From Streptomyces sp. NBC_00490 (GTDB lineage: Bacteria > Actinomycetota > Actinomycetes > Streptomycetales > Streptomycetaceae), in NCBI RefSeq assembly GCF_036013645.1, contig NZ_CP107869.1:9362001-9426000 (forward strand): DNA of 64,000 nt. The letters run 5' to 3'. The translations under genes were made by a program, and so were the position numbers. This document shows, piece by piece, positions 42,237 to 57,600 of this stretch; the first letter of the stretch is position 1, and every line of letters starts with the position of its first letter. A model generated the notes under the pieces. That model was given only the letters and a program-made list of their open reading frames with translations. It was not told the origin of the DNA and ran no database searches.

Positions 42237-43073
42237 TTGGCCGCCACAGGGCTACGGGCGCTGCTGGACAGCGTCCGCTACGAGGTGCTGCCCGCCGGGG
42301 CGACCGAGGACAAGGTCCTCGCCCATGTGCCGCGCGACGTCGTCGTCACCGTGACGGCGTCGCCGGTCAAGGGCCTGGAACCGACCCTCGCCCTGACCGA
42401 GCGGCTCGCGGCGCACGGCCACCGGGTGGTCCCGCACGTGCCCGCGCGGCTGCTGCGCGACGAGGTCCATCTGAAAGAGGTCGCCGACCGGCTGCGCGAG
42501 TGCGGAGTCGACGACGTCTTCGTCCCGGCGGGGGACGCCGATCCGCCCGCCGGCGCCTACGAGGGCGCGCTGCCGGTGCTGCGCGCCCTGGGCGAGCTGG
42601 GCAGCCCGTTCGCACGGGTCGGCGTCACCGGCTACCCCGAGAGCCATCCCCTCATCCACGACGACATCACCATCCAGTCGATGTGGGACAAGCGCGAGCA
42701 CGCCACGTACGTCGTGAGCAACCTCTGCTTCGATCCACGGGTCCTGGGGGAGTGGATCGTCCGGCTGCGGAGCCGCGGCGTCACCCTGCCGGTGTATGTG
42801 GGCGTCGCCGGGCCCGTGCAGCGGGCCAAACTGCTGGCCATGGCGACGAAGATCGGCGTGGGGGAGTCGACACGCTTCCTGACGAAGCACCCCTCCTGGT
42901 TCGTGCGGTTCGCGGCACCCGGCGGATACGCGCCCGAACGGCTGCTGGCCCGGGCCGAACAGGCCCTCACCGCGCCCTCGGCGGGCGTGGCCGGGCTGCA
43001 CCTGTTCACGTTCAACCAGATCGCCGAGACGGAGCGGTGGCGTCGCGAGCTGCGCGACCGGCTGGACGGCTGA
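42237..43073 (+). CDS. Methylenetetrahydrofolate reductase-like protein (MetF family)
   Basis: This 278-residue TIM-barrel flavoprotein has MetF-family patterns (VTVTASPVKGLEPTL, VGVTGYPESHPLIH, VVSNLCFDPRVLGEWI). It probably uses a TTG start, three nt after the betA stop, so it is coupled. It would reduce methylene-THF, produced by dimethylglycine and sarcosine oxidation, to methyl-THF. A methyl-transfer role on another pterin-bound one-carbon unit is possible. It diverges from housekeeping MetF, so a pathway-dedicated paralogue is likely. The stop is inside a very long terminator stem. Confidence 0.85.
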   Translation: MAATGLRALLDSVRYEVLPAGATEDKVLAHVPRDVVVTVTASPVKGLEPTLALTERLAAHGHRVVPHVPARLLRDEVHLKEVADRLRECGVDDVFVPAGDADPPAGAYEGALPVLRALGELGSPFARVGVTGYPESHPLIHDDITIQSMWDKREHATYVVSNLCFDPRVLGEWIVRLRSRGVTLPVYVGVAGPVQRAKLLAMATKIGVGESTRFLTKHPSWFVRFAAPGGYAPERLLARAEQALTAPSAGVAGLHLFTFNQIAETERWRRELRDRLDG

Positions 43074-43140
43074 CCGACTCGCATACAAAGGGGGCGGGGC
43101 CGTAATCCGGCCCCGCCCCCTTTGTATGCGAGTCGGTCAG
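43070..43140. terminator. 33-bp perfect bidirectional terminator stem
   Basis: Arms 43070-43102 and 43108-43140 pair without a mismatch around a 5-nt loop (TAATC). The stop codons of both convergent genes (43071-43073 and 43139-43137) lie inside the stem. This is far longer than a usual terminator. Confidence 0.85.
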
Positions 43141-44009
43141 CGGAAGACGACCGTGCGGTTGTCGTCCACCATCACCCGGCTCTCGCTGTGCCACTTCACC
43201 GCGTGCGCGAGGACCTGTGCCTCCACGTCGCGTCCGACCGTGACCAGGTCGCCGGGGTCCAGGGAGTGGTCCACCCGGATCACGTCCTGCTCGATGATCT
43301 GGCCCTCGTCCAGGTCCGGGGTCACATAGTGCGCCGTCGCGCCGACCAGCTTCACTCCGCGCTGGTAGGCCTGGTCGTAGGGTCGGGCCCCCTTGAAACT
43401 GGGGAGGAAGGAGTGGTGGATGTTGATGGCGCGGCCCTCGAGCTGCTTGCACAGGTCGTCGGAGAGGATCTGCATGTACCGGGCCAGCACGACCAGGTCG
43501 ACGTCCAGGTCGCGCACCAGCTCCAGCAGGCGCGCCTCGGCCTGGTCCTTGGTGTCCCGGGTGACGGGGACGTGGTGGAAGGGGATGCCGTAGGTCTCCG
43601 CGAGCCCTTCGAAGTCCCGGTGATTGGAGACGATCGCGGGGATCTCGATGTTGAGGGAGGCGGTGCGCTTGCGGAACAGCAGGTCGTTGAGGCAGTGGCC
43701 GAACTTGGACACCATGATCAGCGTCCGGGTCGGGGTCGAGGCGTCGCTCAGCGCCCAGGTGATCCCGTAGGCCTGGGCGACCGGACCGAACCGGTAACGC
43801 AGATGTTCCAGATCGGCGTTCGGATCGGAAACGTCGAAGTGGACCCTCATGAAGAACCGGCCCTGAAGTCGGTTGTCGAACTGCTGGCTTTCCAGGATGT
43901 TTCCGGAGTTCCTGACGAGAAAGCCGCTCACGGCGTGGACCAGTCCGGCGCTGTCGGGACACGAGAGGGTGAGGACGTACTCACGGCCTGGTTGTGGGCG
44001 AGGGGACAT
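43137..44009 (-). CDS. purU: Formyltetrahydrofolate deformylase (copy 1)
   Basis: This 290-residue protein has an N-terminal ACT-like domain (EYVLTLSCPDSAGLVHAVSGFLVRN). The formyltransferase fold carries IVSNHRDF, ARYMQILSDDLC, NIHHSFLPSFKGA and GATAHYVTPDLDEGPI-type segments, with Asn-His-Asp catalytic residues as in PurU. It hydrolyses 10-formyl-THF to formate and THF, which recycles THF for demethylation of dimethylglycine and sarcosine. GGAGG lies 6 nt before ATG 44009. The two operators sit just upstream. A close paralogue is at 59065-59937. Confidence 0.93.
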   Translation of the reverse strand: MSPRPQPGREYVLTLSCPDSAGLVHAVSGFLVRNSGNILESQQFDNRLQGRFFMRVHFDVSDPNADLEHLRYRFGPVAQAYGITWALSDASTPTRTLIMVSKFGHCLNDLLFRKRTASLNIEIPAIVSNHRDFEGLAETYGIPFHHVPVTRDTKDQAEARLLELVRDLDVDLVVLARYMQILSDDLCKQLEGRAINIHHSFLPSFKGARPYDQAYQRGVKLVGATAHYVTPDLDEGQIIEQDVIRVDHSLDPGDLVTVGRDVEAQVLAHAVKWHSESRVMVDDNRTVVFR

Positions 44010-44023
44010 GGGCGGCCTCCGTT

Positions 44024-44088
44024 GGTGCGTATTGCACAACAAGGTGAGCGATACGCAACATGGTCGGCTCGGTGCAGCCCGCGGTCAA
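44024..44088 (-). promoter_or_regulatory. Promoter and double operator of purU copy 1
   Basis: Minus strand: TTGACC (44088-44083), 17-bp spacer, GACCAT (44065-44060). Then GTTGCG-TATCG-CTCACC (44059-44043) and, 19 bp on, GTTGTG-CAATA-CGCACC (44040-44024). Confidence 0.65.
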
Positions 44089-44137
44089 GGGTGGTCGGGC
44101 AAGTGGTCTCAAGGTGAGAACGGCATAGGCGAACCCC

Positions 44138-44202
44138 TTGACGTCTGTCCGGACATTCGCCACTGTGTTCCACCACAAGCAATTGGGTGCATGATGCGCA
44201 AC
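44138..44202 (+). promoter_or_regulatory. Promoter and double operator of the betB-transport operon
   Basis: TTGACG (44138-44143), 17-bp spacer, CACTGT (44161-44166). Then directly GTTCCA-CCACA-AGCAAT (44167-44183) and, 19 bp on, GGTGCA-TGATG-CGCAAC (44186-44202). Each matches 8-10 of 12 arm bases. Confidence 0.6.
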
Positions 44203-44227
44203 GAATTTCTGTTGAAAGGCTCGGCGC

Positions 44228-46802
<2,575 letters not shown>

Positions 46803-46803
<1 letters not shown>

Positions 46804-48803
46804 TGACCGTCGTCATGGAGAAACCGGAGAAGACCGGGGCCGTGGAGGAGCCGGCGCCCGTCAAACCCGTGCGCAGGGTCAGCCGGTCCATGGTGGTCGC
46901 GGCGATCCTCGTCGTCTGGCTGGTGCTCTTCGCCGTACTGCGCGGCAAGCAGACCCTCACGCTGGCGGCGGCCGACCTGACCGATCTGCACCGGTGGTTC
47001 AACGACGTCAACGACTCCATCGGCGCGAACCGCAACTCCAACCCGCTCTTCCTGTACTTCTTCAACGAGATCCGCCTGGTCAACGACACCCTGGTGACCT
47101 TCGTACAGGAGCTGATCTCCCAGCCGACCGGCGACCGCCCCGTCCCGCAGATCGGCTGGCTCGGCGTCGTCGGCATCGTGGGCTTCGGCTCCTGGGCCGT
47201 CGGCAACTGGCGGGTCGCGCTCCTCGCGGTGGCCGGCTTCACCTTCCTGGGCCTGCAGGGCCTGTGGCAGGAGAGCATGGACACCCTGGCGCTCACCGTC
47301 TCCGCGGTCTGCGTGGCGCTGCTCTTCGCGATCCCGCTGGGCGTATGGGCGGGGCTGTCCGACCGGTTCAACCGGATCGTGACGCCCTTCCTGGACCTCA
47401 TGCAGACGATGCCGACCTTCGTCTACCTGGCCCCCCTGACCCTGTTCTTCCAGATCGGCCCGGCCTCGGCCACGATCGCCACGCTGATCTACGCGGCGCC
47501 GCCGACGATCCGCATCACCGCGCACGGCATCCGCTCCGTGCCGCACACCACGGTCGAGGCGGCCGACTCGCTCGGCGCCACCCGGCGGCAGTCCCTGACG
47601 AAGGTGCTGCTGCCGATGTCCAAGCGGACCGTGGTGATGGGCGTCAACCAGACCATCATGGCCGCCCTGGCCATGGTGACCATCGCCGCCCTGATCGACG
47701 CGCCAGGCCTCGGCAAGACCGTCCTGCAGGCACTCCAGTCGCTGGATGTCGGCACCGCCTTCAACGCGGGCCTGGCCATCGTCGTCCTGGCGATCGTGCT
47801 GGACCGCGTCACCACCGCGGCGAGCACCCGCGCGGAGGCGGCGCGGCGCTCCAAGAACCGCTTCCTGGCCTGGCGGCGCCCGCTGCTGGGCGTGGGCGCG
47901 GTGGTCACGGCGGTGCTGATCTATCTCTCGCACACCTATCTGTGGGCGGCGGAGTTCCCCGGCGAGGGAGGCACGGGCAGCGCCATCCGCAGCGGCGCGG
48001 ACAACGTGACCACCTGGGCGCAGGACAACCTGTCGGGCGTGACCAACGCGTTCCGCGACGCCATCACCAACGGCCTGCTCAACCCGTTCCAGTCGCTGCT
48101 CACCGACTCCCCGTGGTGGCTAGTCGGAGCCGCCCTCATCGGGATCGGCGTCGTCCTCGGCGGATGGCGGGCCGGCATCACCACGGCGGTGTGTGTAGGG
48201 CTGCTCGTCGGCACCGGGGTGTGGTCGGACAGCATGACGACCCTCGCGTCGACCGCCGTTGCCACGGTGCTGGTGATGCTCCTCGGCATCTGCTTCGGCG
48301 TCTGGATGGGCCGCAGTGCCCTGGCGGACCGGCTGCTGCGGCCCACGCTGGACGCGGCACAGGTCATGCCGCCGTTCGTCTATCTCGTCCCGTTCCTCGC
48401 GCTGTTCGGCGCGACCCGCTTCACCGCGATCGTCGCGGCCGTCGTCTACGCCGCCCCCGTCGCCATGAAGATCATCGCGGACGGCGTGCGGAACGTGCCC
48501 GCCACCACCGTGGAGGCGGCCACCTCCGCCGGATGCAACACCTGGCAGATCATCACCAAGGTCCAGCTGCCGATGGCACGCAGCGCCCTGACCCTCGCGA
48601 CCAACCAGGGCCTGATCTACGTGCTGTCGATGGTCGTGGTGGGCGGCCTGGTGGGCGCGGGGGCCCTCGGCTACGACGTCGTGGCCGGATTCTCGCAGGG
48701 CCAGTTGTACGGGAAGGGGCTCGCCGCGGGGCTCGCCATCGTCCTTCTCGGTGTCATGTTCGACCGGATCACTCAGGCAGCGGCTCGCCGCACCTCCGCA
48801 TAA
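46803..48803 (+). CDS. Glycine betaine ABC transporter permease, two permease domains fused
   Basis: This 666-residue membrane protein contains two complete binding-protein-dependent permease domains in one chain. The first, about residues 155-335, has the EAA-type loop VEAADSLGATRRQSLTKVLLP. The second, about 475-655, has the matching loop VEAATSAGCNTWQIITKVQLP. Each has about five membrane helices, and extra helices lie at the N-terminus and between the halves (LGVGAVVTAVLIYLS). Most ProW/OpuAB permeases have one such domain and work as dimers, so this is a covalent pseudo-dimer. The start overlaps the ATPase stop. Confidence 0.9.
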
Positions 48804-48816
48804 GGAGCACCACACC

Positions 48817-49776
48817 ATGGCAAGACAATGGCGGGCCGGCGCGGCCGGCGTGGCGATACTCGGCCTCACCCTCACGGCCTGCGGCGGCGCGAAGGTCGGC
48901 GACGACTCCGCGGGATCCGGTGAGTCCGGCAAGTGCGGCACCTTCAACCTCGCGGTCAACCCGTGGGTCGGCTACGAGGCGGACGCGGCCGTCCTCGCCT
49001 ACGTCGCGCAGAACGACCTCGGTTGCAAGGTCAACTCCAAGGACCTGAAGGAAGAGATCGCCTGGCAGGGCTTCGGGACGGGCGAGGTCGACGCCGTCGT
49101 GGAGAACTGGGGCCACCCCGACCTGAAGAAGAAGTACATCACCGACCAGAAGACCGCCGTGGAGGCCGGCTCGACCGGCAACAAGGGCATCATCGGCTGG
49201 TACGTGCCGCCGTGGCTGGCCAAGGCGCACCCCGACATCCTCGACTACGAGAACCTCAACAAGTACGCGTCGAAGTTCAAGACCTCCGAGTCGGGCGGCA
49301 AGGGCCAGCTCCTCGACGGCGACCCGTCGTACGTCACCAACGACGAGGCCCTGGTGAAGAACCTGAAGCTGGACTTCAAGGTGGTGTACGCGGGCAGCGA
49401 GACCGCGCTCATCCAGGCCTTCCGCAAGGCGGAGAAGAACAAGGAATGGGTGATCGGCTACTTCTACGAGCCGCAGTGGTTCTTGTCCGAGGTGCCGCTG
49501 AAGAAGGTCGAGCTGCCCGCGTACAAGGACGGCTGCGACGCCGATGCGGAGAAGGTCGCCTGCGACTACCCCGTATACGACCTGGACAAGATCGTCAGCG
49601 CCAAGTTCGCCAAGTCCGGCAGCCCCGCCTATGACCTGGTGAAGAACTTCAACTGGACCAACGACGACCAGAACGTCGTGGCGAAGTACATCGCGGTCGA
49701 CAAGATGACCCCCGAGGCGGCCGCCAAGAAGTGGGTCGAGGCCAACCGCGGCAAGGTGGACGCCTGGCTCAAGTAG
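48817..49776 (+). CDS. Glycine betaine-binding lipoprotein (OpuAC type)
   Basis: This 319-residue substrate-binding protein has a lipoprotein signal (VAILGLTLTACGG, lipid Cys about residue 22). Class features include NLAVNPWVGYEADAAVLAYV, IAWQGFGTGEVDAVVENWGH and GYFYEPQWFL, whose aromatic residues would form the cation-pi cage for a quaternary amine. AAGGAG lies 9 nt before ATG 48817, and 13 bp separate it from the permease. A terminator follows. Confidence 0.92.
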   Translation: MARQWRAGAAGVAILGLTLTACGGAKVGDDSAGSGESGKCGTFNLAVNPWVGYEADAAVLAYVAQNDLGCKVNSKDLKEEIAWQGFGTGEVDAVVENWGHPDLKKKYITDQKTAVEAGSTGNKGIIGWYVPPWLAKAHPDILDYENLNKYASKFKTSESGGKGQLLDGDPSYVTNDEALVKNLKLDFKVVYAGSETALIQAFRKAEKNKEWVIGYFYEPQWFLSEVPLKKVELPAYKDGCDADAEKVACDYPVYDLDKIVSAKFAKSGSPAYDLVKNFNWTNDDQNVVAKYIAVDKMTPEAAAKKWVEANRGKVDAWLK

Positions 49777-49810
49777 CCCCGGCGAACCAGGAGTCGACGA
49801 CCGGTCGGAC

Positions 49811-49857
49811 ATGCCCGGTGGACGGTGCGCACCCCGCGCGCACCGTCCACCGGGCAT
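49811..49857 (+). terminator. 20-bp-stem terminator after the betB-transporter operon
   Basis: Perfect 20-bp arms (49811-49830 and 49838-49857) with a 7-nt loop, 34 bp downstream of the binding-protein stop. Confidence 0.85.
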
Positions 49858-49895
49858 TGCCGTGTCACGCCCTGTTTTCCGAGGTCCCGGCCCCC

Positions 49896-52440
<2,545 letters not shown>

Positions 52441-52476
52441 CCTGCCGCGTCGGCTTCGACAGAAGGAGCACAGCCG

Positions 52477-53337
52477 GTGACTGCACAGCTGCTCGACGGC
52501 AAAGCCACCGCCGCCGACATCCGTCGCGAACTCGCCGAGCGCGTCGCCAAGCTGACCGCGGGCGGCGAGCGCCCGCCGGGCCTCGGCACCGTCTTGGTCG
52601 GCGACGACCCGGGCAGCCACGCCTACGTCGCCGGCAAGCACCGCGACTGCGCGCAGGTCGGCATCGCCTCCTTCCGCCGCGAACTGCCCGCCGACGCCAC
52701 CCAGAAGCAGGTCGAGGACGTCATCGACGAACTCAACGCCGACCCGGCCTGCACCGGCTACATCGTCCAACTCCCGCTCCCCAGGCACCTGGACGCCAAC
52801 GCCGTACTGGAACGCATGGACCCGGCCAAGGACGCCGACGGCCTGCACCCCGTCAACCTCGGCCGACTCGTCCTGGGCGTGGCGGCCCCGCTGCCCTGCA
52901 CCCCGCGCGGCATCGTCGAACTCCTGCGCCGCTACGACGTACCGCTGGCCGGAGCCCGGGTGTGCGTGATCGGCCGGGGCATCACGGTCGGCCGCCCCAT
53001 CGGCCTGCTGCTCACCCGCCGCTCCGAGAACGCCACCGTGACCCTGTGCCACACCGGAACCAAGGGCCTGGCCTGGCACGTACGCGAGGCGGACATCGTC
53101 ATCGCGGCGGCCGGCTCACCGGGGCTGATCACCAAGGACATGCTGCGCCCCGGCGCGGCGGTCCTGGACGTCGGCATCACCCGCACCGACAGCGGCCTGG
53201 TCGGCGACATCCACCCCGACGCGGCGGAGATCGCCGGATGGGTCGCACCCATGCCCGGCGGCGTCGGCCCCATGACGAGGGCGATGCTGCTGGCCAACGT
53301 CGTCGAGGCCGCCGAGAGGAACGCGAGCACCGTATGA
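52477..53337 (+). CDS. folD: Bifunctional methylenetetrahydrofolate dehydrogenase/cyclohydrolase
   Basis: This 286-residue FolD has the active-site Lys region [11 protein letters not shown] (usual YxxxK), [28 protein letters not shown] and the NADP site [16 protein letters not shown]. It oxidises methylene-THF to 10-formyl-THF, linking the demethylating flavoproteins to PurU. GTG 52477 follows AAGGAG by about 8 nt. It lies 36 bp after the dimethylglycine oxidase gene and 31 bp before soxB, so it is probably a pathway-dedicated copy. Confidence 0.94.
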   Translation: MTAQLLDGKATAADIRRELAERVAKLTAGGERPPGLGTVLVGDDPGSHAYVAGKHRDCAQVGIASFRRELPADATQKQVEDVIDELNADPACTGYIVQLPLPRHLDANAVLERMDPAKDADGLHPVNLGRLVLGVAAPLPCTPRGIVELLRRYDVPLAGARVCVIGRGITVGRPIGLLLTRRSENATVTLCHTGTKGLAWHVREADIVIAAAGSPGLITKDMLRPGAAVLDVGITRTDSGLVGDIHPDAAEIAGWVAPMPGGVGPMTRAMLLANVVEAAERNASTV

Positions 53338-53368
53338 ACCTGTCCCTTCCCGAGGACGGAGCCGTCCG

Positions 53369-54601
53369 ATGAGCCCCCGCACCCCCGGCGCCGAACTCCC
53401 GGAGCACCCGGACTTCCTCTGGCGCAACCCCGAGCCCAAGCGCTCCTACGACGTGATCGTCGTCGGCGGTGGCGGCCACGGCCTGGCCACCGCCCACTAC
53501 CTGGCGAAGAACCACGGCATCACCAACGTCGCCGTGCTGGAGAAGGGCTGGCTGGCGGGCGGCAACATGGCCCGCAACACCACGATCATCCGCTCCAACT
53601 ACCTGTGGGACGAGAGCGCCGGCATCTACGAGCACGCGCTCAAGCTGTGGGAGGGCCTGGCGGAGGAGCTGGACTACCCGATCCTCTTCTCCCAGCGCGG
53701 GGTGCTGAACCTCGCCCACAGCCTCCAGGACGTCCGCGACAGCGTGCGCCGAGTGGAGGCGAACCGCCTCAACGGCGTCGACGCGGAATGGCTCGACGCG
53801 GACGGCGTCAAGGAAGTCTGCCCGATCGTCAACATCTCCCCGGACGTGCGCTATCCGGTCCTGGGCGCCACCTACCAGCCCCGGGCGGGCATCGCCAAGC
53901 ACGACCACGTGGCCTGGGGCCTGGCCCGCTCGGCGGACGCGGCGGGGATCGACATCATCCAGAACTGCGAGGTCACCGGCCTGGACGTGGTCGGCGGCCG
54001 GGTCGTCGGCGTCCAGACCAACCTGGGCCCGATCGCCGCGGGCAAGGTCGCCCTCTGCTCGGCGGGCCACACCTCGGTCCTCGCCGCGATGGCCGGCATC
54101 GAACTCCCCGTCCAGAGCCACCCGTTGCAGGCGCTGGTATCGGAACTGCTGGAACCCGTCCACCCCACGGTGGTCATGTCCAACGCGGTCCACGTCTACG
54201 TCAGCCAGGCCCACAAGGGCGAGCTGGTGATGGGCGCGGGCATCGACGCGTACAACTCCTACACGCAGCGCGGCGCGTTCCACATCATCGAGGAACAGAT
54301 GGCGGCCGCCCTGGAGCTCTTCCCGGTCTTCGCCCGCGCCCACGTCCTGCGCACGTGGGGCGGCATCGTCGACGTCAGCCCCGACGCCTCACCCATCATC
54401 GGCCTCAGCCCGGTCGACAACCTCTACCTCAACTGCGGCTGGGGCACGGGCGGTTTCAAGGCCACCCCGGGCGTCGGCTGGGTCTACGCCCACACGATCG
54501 CCCACGACACCCCTCACCCTCTCAACGCCCCCTTCTCGCTCGACCGTTTCACCACCGGCGCGCTCGTCGACGAGCACGGCGCGGCCGCGGTGGCCCACTA
54601 G
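53369..54601 (+). CDS. soxB: Sarcosine oxidase subunit beta
   Basis: This 410-residue flavoprotein subunit of heterotetrameric sarcosine oxidase has [23 protein letters not shown], then [21 protein letters not shown], a segment specific to SoxB. The C-terminal [35 protein letters not shown] closes the FAD fold. It oxidises sarcosine to glycine, with FAD here and FMN shared with alpha. A soxD start with GGGAG follows 26 bp later. Confidence 0.93.
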   Translation: MSPRTPGAELPEHPDFLWRNPEPKRSYDVIVVGGGGHGLATAHYLAKNHGITNVAVLEKGWLAGGNMARNTTIIRSNYLWDESAGIYEHALKLWEGLAEELDYPILFSQRGVLNLAHSLQDVRDSVRRVEANRLNGVDAEWLDADGVKEVCPIVNISPDVRYPVLGATYQPRAGIAKHDHVAWGLARSADAAGIDIIQNCEVTGLDVVGGRVVGVQTNLGPIAAGKVALCSAGHTSVLAAMAGIELPVQSHPLQALVSELLEPVHPTVVMSNAVHVYVSQAHKGELVMGAGIDAYNSYTQRGAFHIIEEQMAAALELFPVFARAHVLRTWGGIVDVSPDASPIIGLSPVDNLYLNCGWGTGGFKATPGVGWVYAHTIAHDTPHPLNAPFSLDRFTTGALVDEHGAAAVAH

Positions 54602-54627
54602 GACCGCTGGATACTGGGAGCCGATCC

Positions 54628-57600
54628 ATGCTGCTCATCCCCTGCCCGTGGTGCGGGCCCCGCGACGAGGCCGAGTTCCACTACGGCGGCCAGGCCCACG
54701 TCCCGTACCCCGAGACCCCGTCGGCCCTCACCGACGAGGAGTGGGCCCGCTACCTCTTCTTCCGCGACAACACCAAGGGCCCCTTCGCCGAACGCTGGAG
54801 CCACGCGGCGGGCTGCCGCAAGTGGTTCAACGCGATACGCGACACGTCGACGAACGAGATCCTGACGGTGTACAGGTCGGGCGAGGAACGCCCGGAGACG
54901 GTGGAGCGGCGTCTGAGCCAGCCGGGCAGTGCGGCGTTCGAGGACGGGGCTGAATCTCTCCACGCCGGTGCAGGTCTTTCAGCCCGTCCCGCGTCTGAGG
55001 ACGAGGCCCCTTCAGGGCCGACGGGGTCCAGGGGCGGAGTCCCTGGCGGGGTCGAAGGGGCGGAGCCCCTGGGGATGGGAACGGGTAAGGGCGGCGGGGG
55101 CGAATCCTTCTTCCGCCACCCGACCCGCGGCCGAATCCACCGAGACGTGCCCCTCACCTTCACCTTCGACGGCACCGAATACCGGGGCTACAAGGGCGAC
55201 ACCCTCGCCTCCGCCCTCCTCGCCAACGGCGTCATCGAGGCCGGCACCAGCATCAAGCTCGGCCGCCCGAGAGGCATCTTCTCGGCCGGCGTCGAAGAAC
55301 CCAACGCGGTCATCCAGATCGAGGCCCCCTTCCCCGAGCCGATGCTCCCCGCGACCGCCGTCGAGCTCTACGACGGCCTCGTCGCGACCAGCCTCCCCGG
55401 CCAGGGCCGCCTCGCCACGGACCCGGACCCCGCCCGCTACGACGCCGTACACGCCCACTGCGACCTCCTGGTCGTCGGCGCCGGCCCGGCCGGCCTCGCG
55501 GCAGCCGCCGCGGCGGCGAGGAGCGGCGCCCGCGTCATCCTCGCCGACGACCAGCCGGAGCCGGGCGGCAGCCTCCTGGGCAGCGGCGAACACCTCGACT
55601 GGGTGTCAGAGACCGCCGAACTCCTCGACGCCGCACCCGAGGTCCGCGACCTGCGCCGTACCACCGTCTTCGGCTACTACGACGACAACCACCTCCTCGC
55701 CGTGGAACGCCGCACCAACCACCTCGGCGCGGCAGCCCCCGACAACGTCTCCCGCGAACGCGTCTGGCGCATCCGCGCCCGCCGCGTCGTCCTCGCCACC
55801 GGCGCCCACGAACGCTCACTGGCCTTCGCGGACAACGACCGCCCCGGAGTGATGCTGGCCTCCTCGGCCCGCACCCACGTCAACCGCCACGGCGCCCTCC
55901 CCGGCCGCCACGCGGTCGTCTTCACCACCAACGACAGCGCCTACGCGGCCGCGTTGGACCTGAAGGCGGCGGGCGTGGACATCACCGCCGTCGTCGACAC
56001 CCGCCCCGAACCGGGGGAGTGGGCACAGCGCGCCCGCCAGGCCGGCATCGAGGTGCTGACCGGCCACGCGGTCACCGGCACGGAGGGCACCCCCCGCCTC
56101 ACCGCGGTGACCGTCGCCCCGTACGGAGACTCCGTGGGACAGCGCGAGTTCGCCGCCGACCTGCTGCTGGTCTCCGGCGGCTGGAACCCGGTCGCGCACC
56201 TCTACAGCCAGGCAGGCGGAAAACTCCGCTACGACGAGACGCTCGGCTCCTTCGTGCCCGACACCTGCCGACAGGCGGTCGAGGTCGTGGGCAGCGCGAA
56301 CGGAGTCCTGGCCACGGCCGAGGTCCTGGCCCACGGCAGGGCCGCCGGAGCTCGCGCGATCGAGTCCGAGGGCTACACCCCGCAGGCACCCCGCCTCCCG
56401 GCGGTGGCCGCGCAGCCGCGACCGACGCCCGCGATGCACGTGTACCTCGTCCCCGGCACCTCCGGCCCCCACCGCTTCGTGGACCTCCAACGCGACGTCA
56501 CCGTCGACGACCTGGCCCGGGCGGCCGGCGCCGGCATGCGCTCGGTCGAGCACACCAAGCGCTACACCACCGCCGGCACCGCCAACGACCAGGGCAAGAC
56601 GTCCGGCGTCCTGGCCAGTGGCGTGGTCTCCGAACTCCTGGGCGTGGACATCTCGGCACTCGGCACGACCACGTTCCGGCCGCCGTACACACCGGTCTCC
56701 TTCGCGGCGCTCGCCGGCCGCGACCGTGGCGTCCTGAGCGATCCGGTCCGCACGACCGCCATCCACGAGTGGCACGTCGACCACGGCGCCCTGTTCGAGA
56801 ACGTCGGCCAGTGGAAGCGCCCTTGGTACTACCCGCGCGGCGGCGAGGACATGGAGACCGCAGTGCTGCGCGAGTGCGCCGCCACCCGGGAGAGCGTCGG
56901 CTTCATGGACGCCTCCACCCTCGGCAAGATCGACGTCCAGGGCCCGGACGCCGGTGTCTTCCTCGACCTGCTCTACACCAACATGATCAGCACCCTGAAG
57001 GTCGGCATGATCCGCTACGGCGTCATGTGCCGCCCGGACGGCATGGTCTTCGACGACGGCACCGTCATCCGCCTGGCCCAGGACCGCTTCCTGGTCACCA
57101 CCACGACCGGCAACGCCGCCGCTGTACTGGACTGGATGGAGGAGTGGCTGCAGACCGAGTGGCCCGAACTGAAGGTCCACTGCACGTCCGTGACCGAGCA
57201 GTGGGCCACTGTCGCCCTGGTCGGCCCCCGCTCCCGCGACGTCCTCGGCTCGCTCGCGCCCGAACTCGCCGTCGGCAACGACGACTTCCCGTTCATGGCC
57301 TGGCGCGGGACGACCGTCGCGGGCATCGAGGCCAGGGTCTGCCGGATCAGCTTCTCCGGCGAACTGGCCTACGAGATCAACGTGTCACCGTGGCGGGCCC
57401 GCGCCCTGTGGGAGGCGCTGTACGAGGCGGGCGCGCCGTACGGCATCACTCCTTACGGCACCGAGACCATGCACGTCCTGCGCGCCGAGAAGGGCTACCC
57501 CATCATCGGCCAGGACACCGACGGCACGGTCACCCCCCAGGACCTGGGCATGAGTTGGGCCGTGTCGAAGAAGAAGCCCGACTTCATCGGCAAGCGTTCC

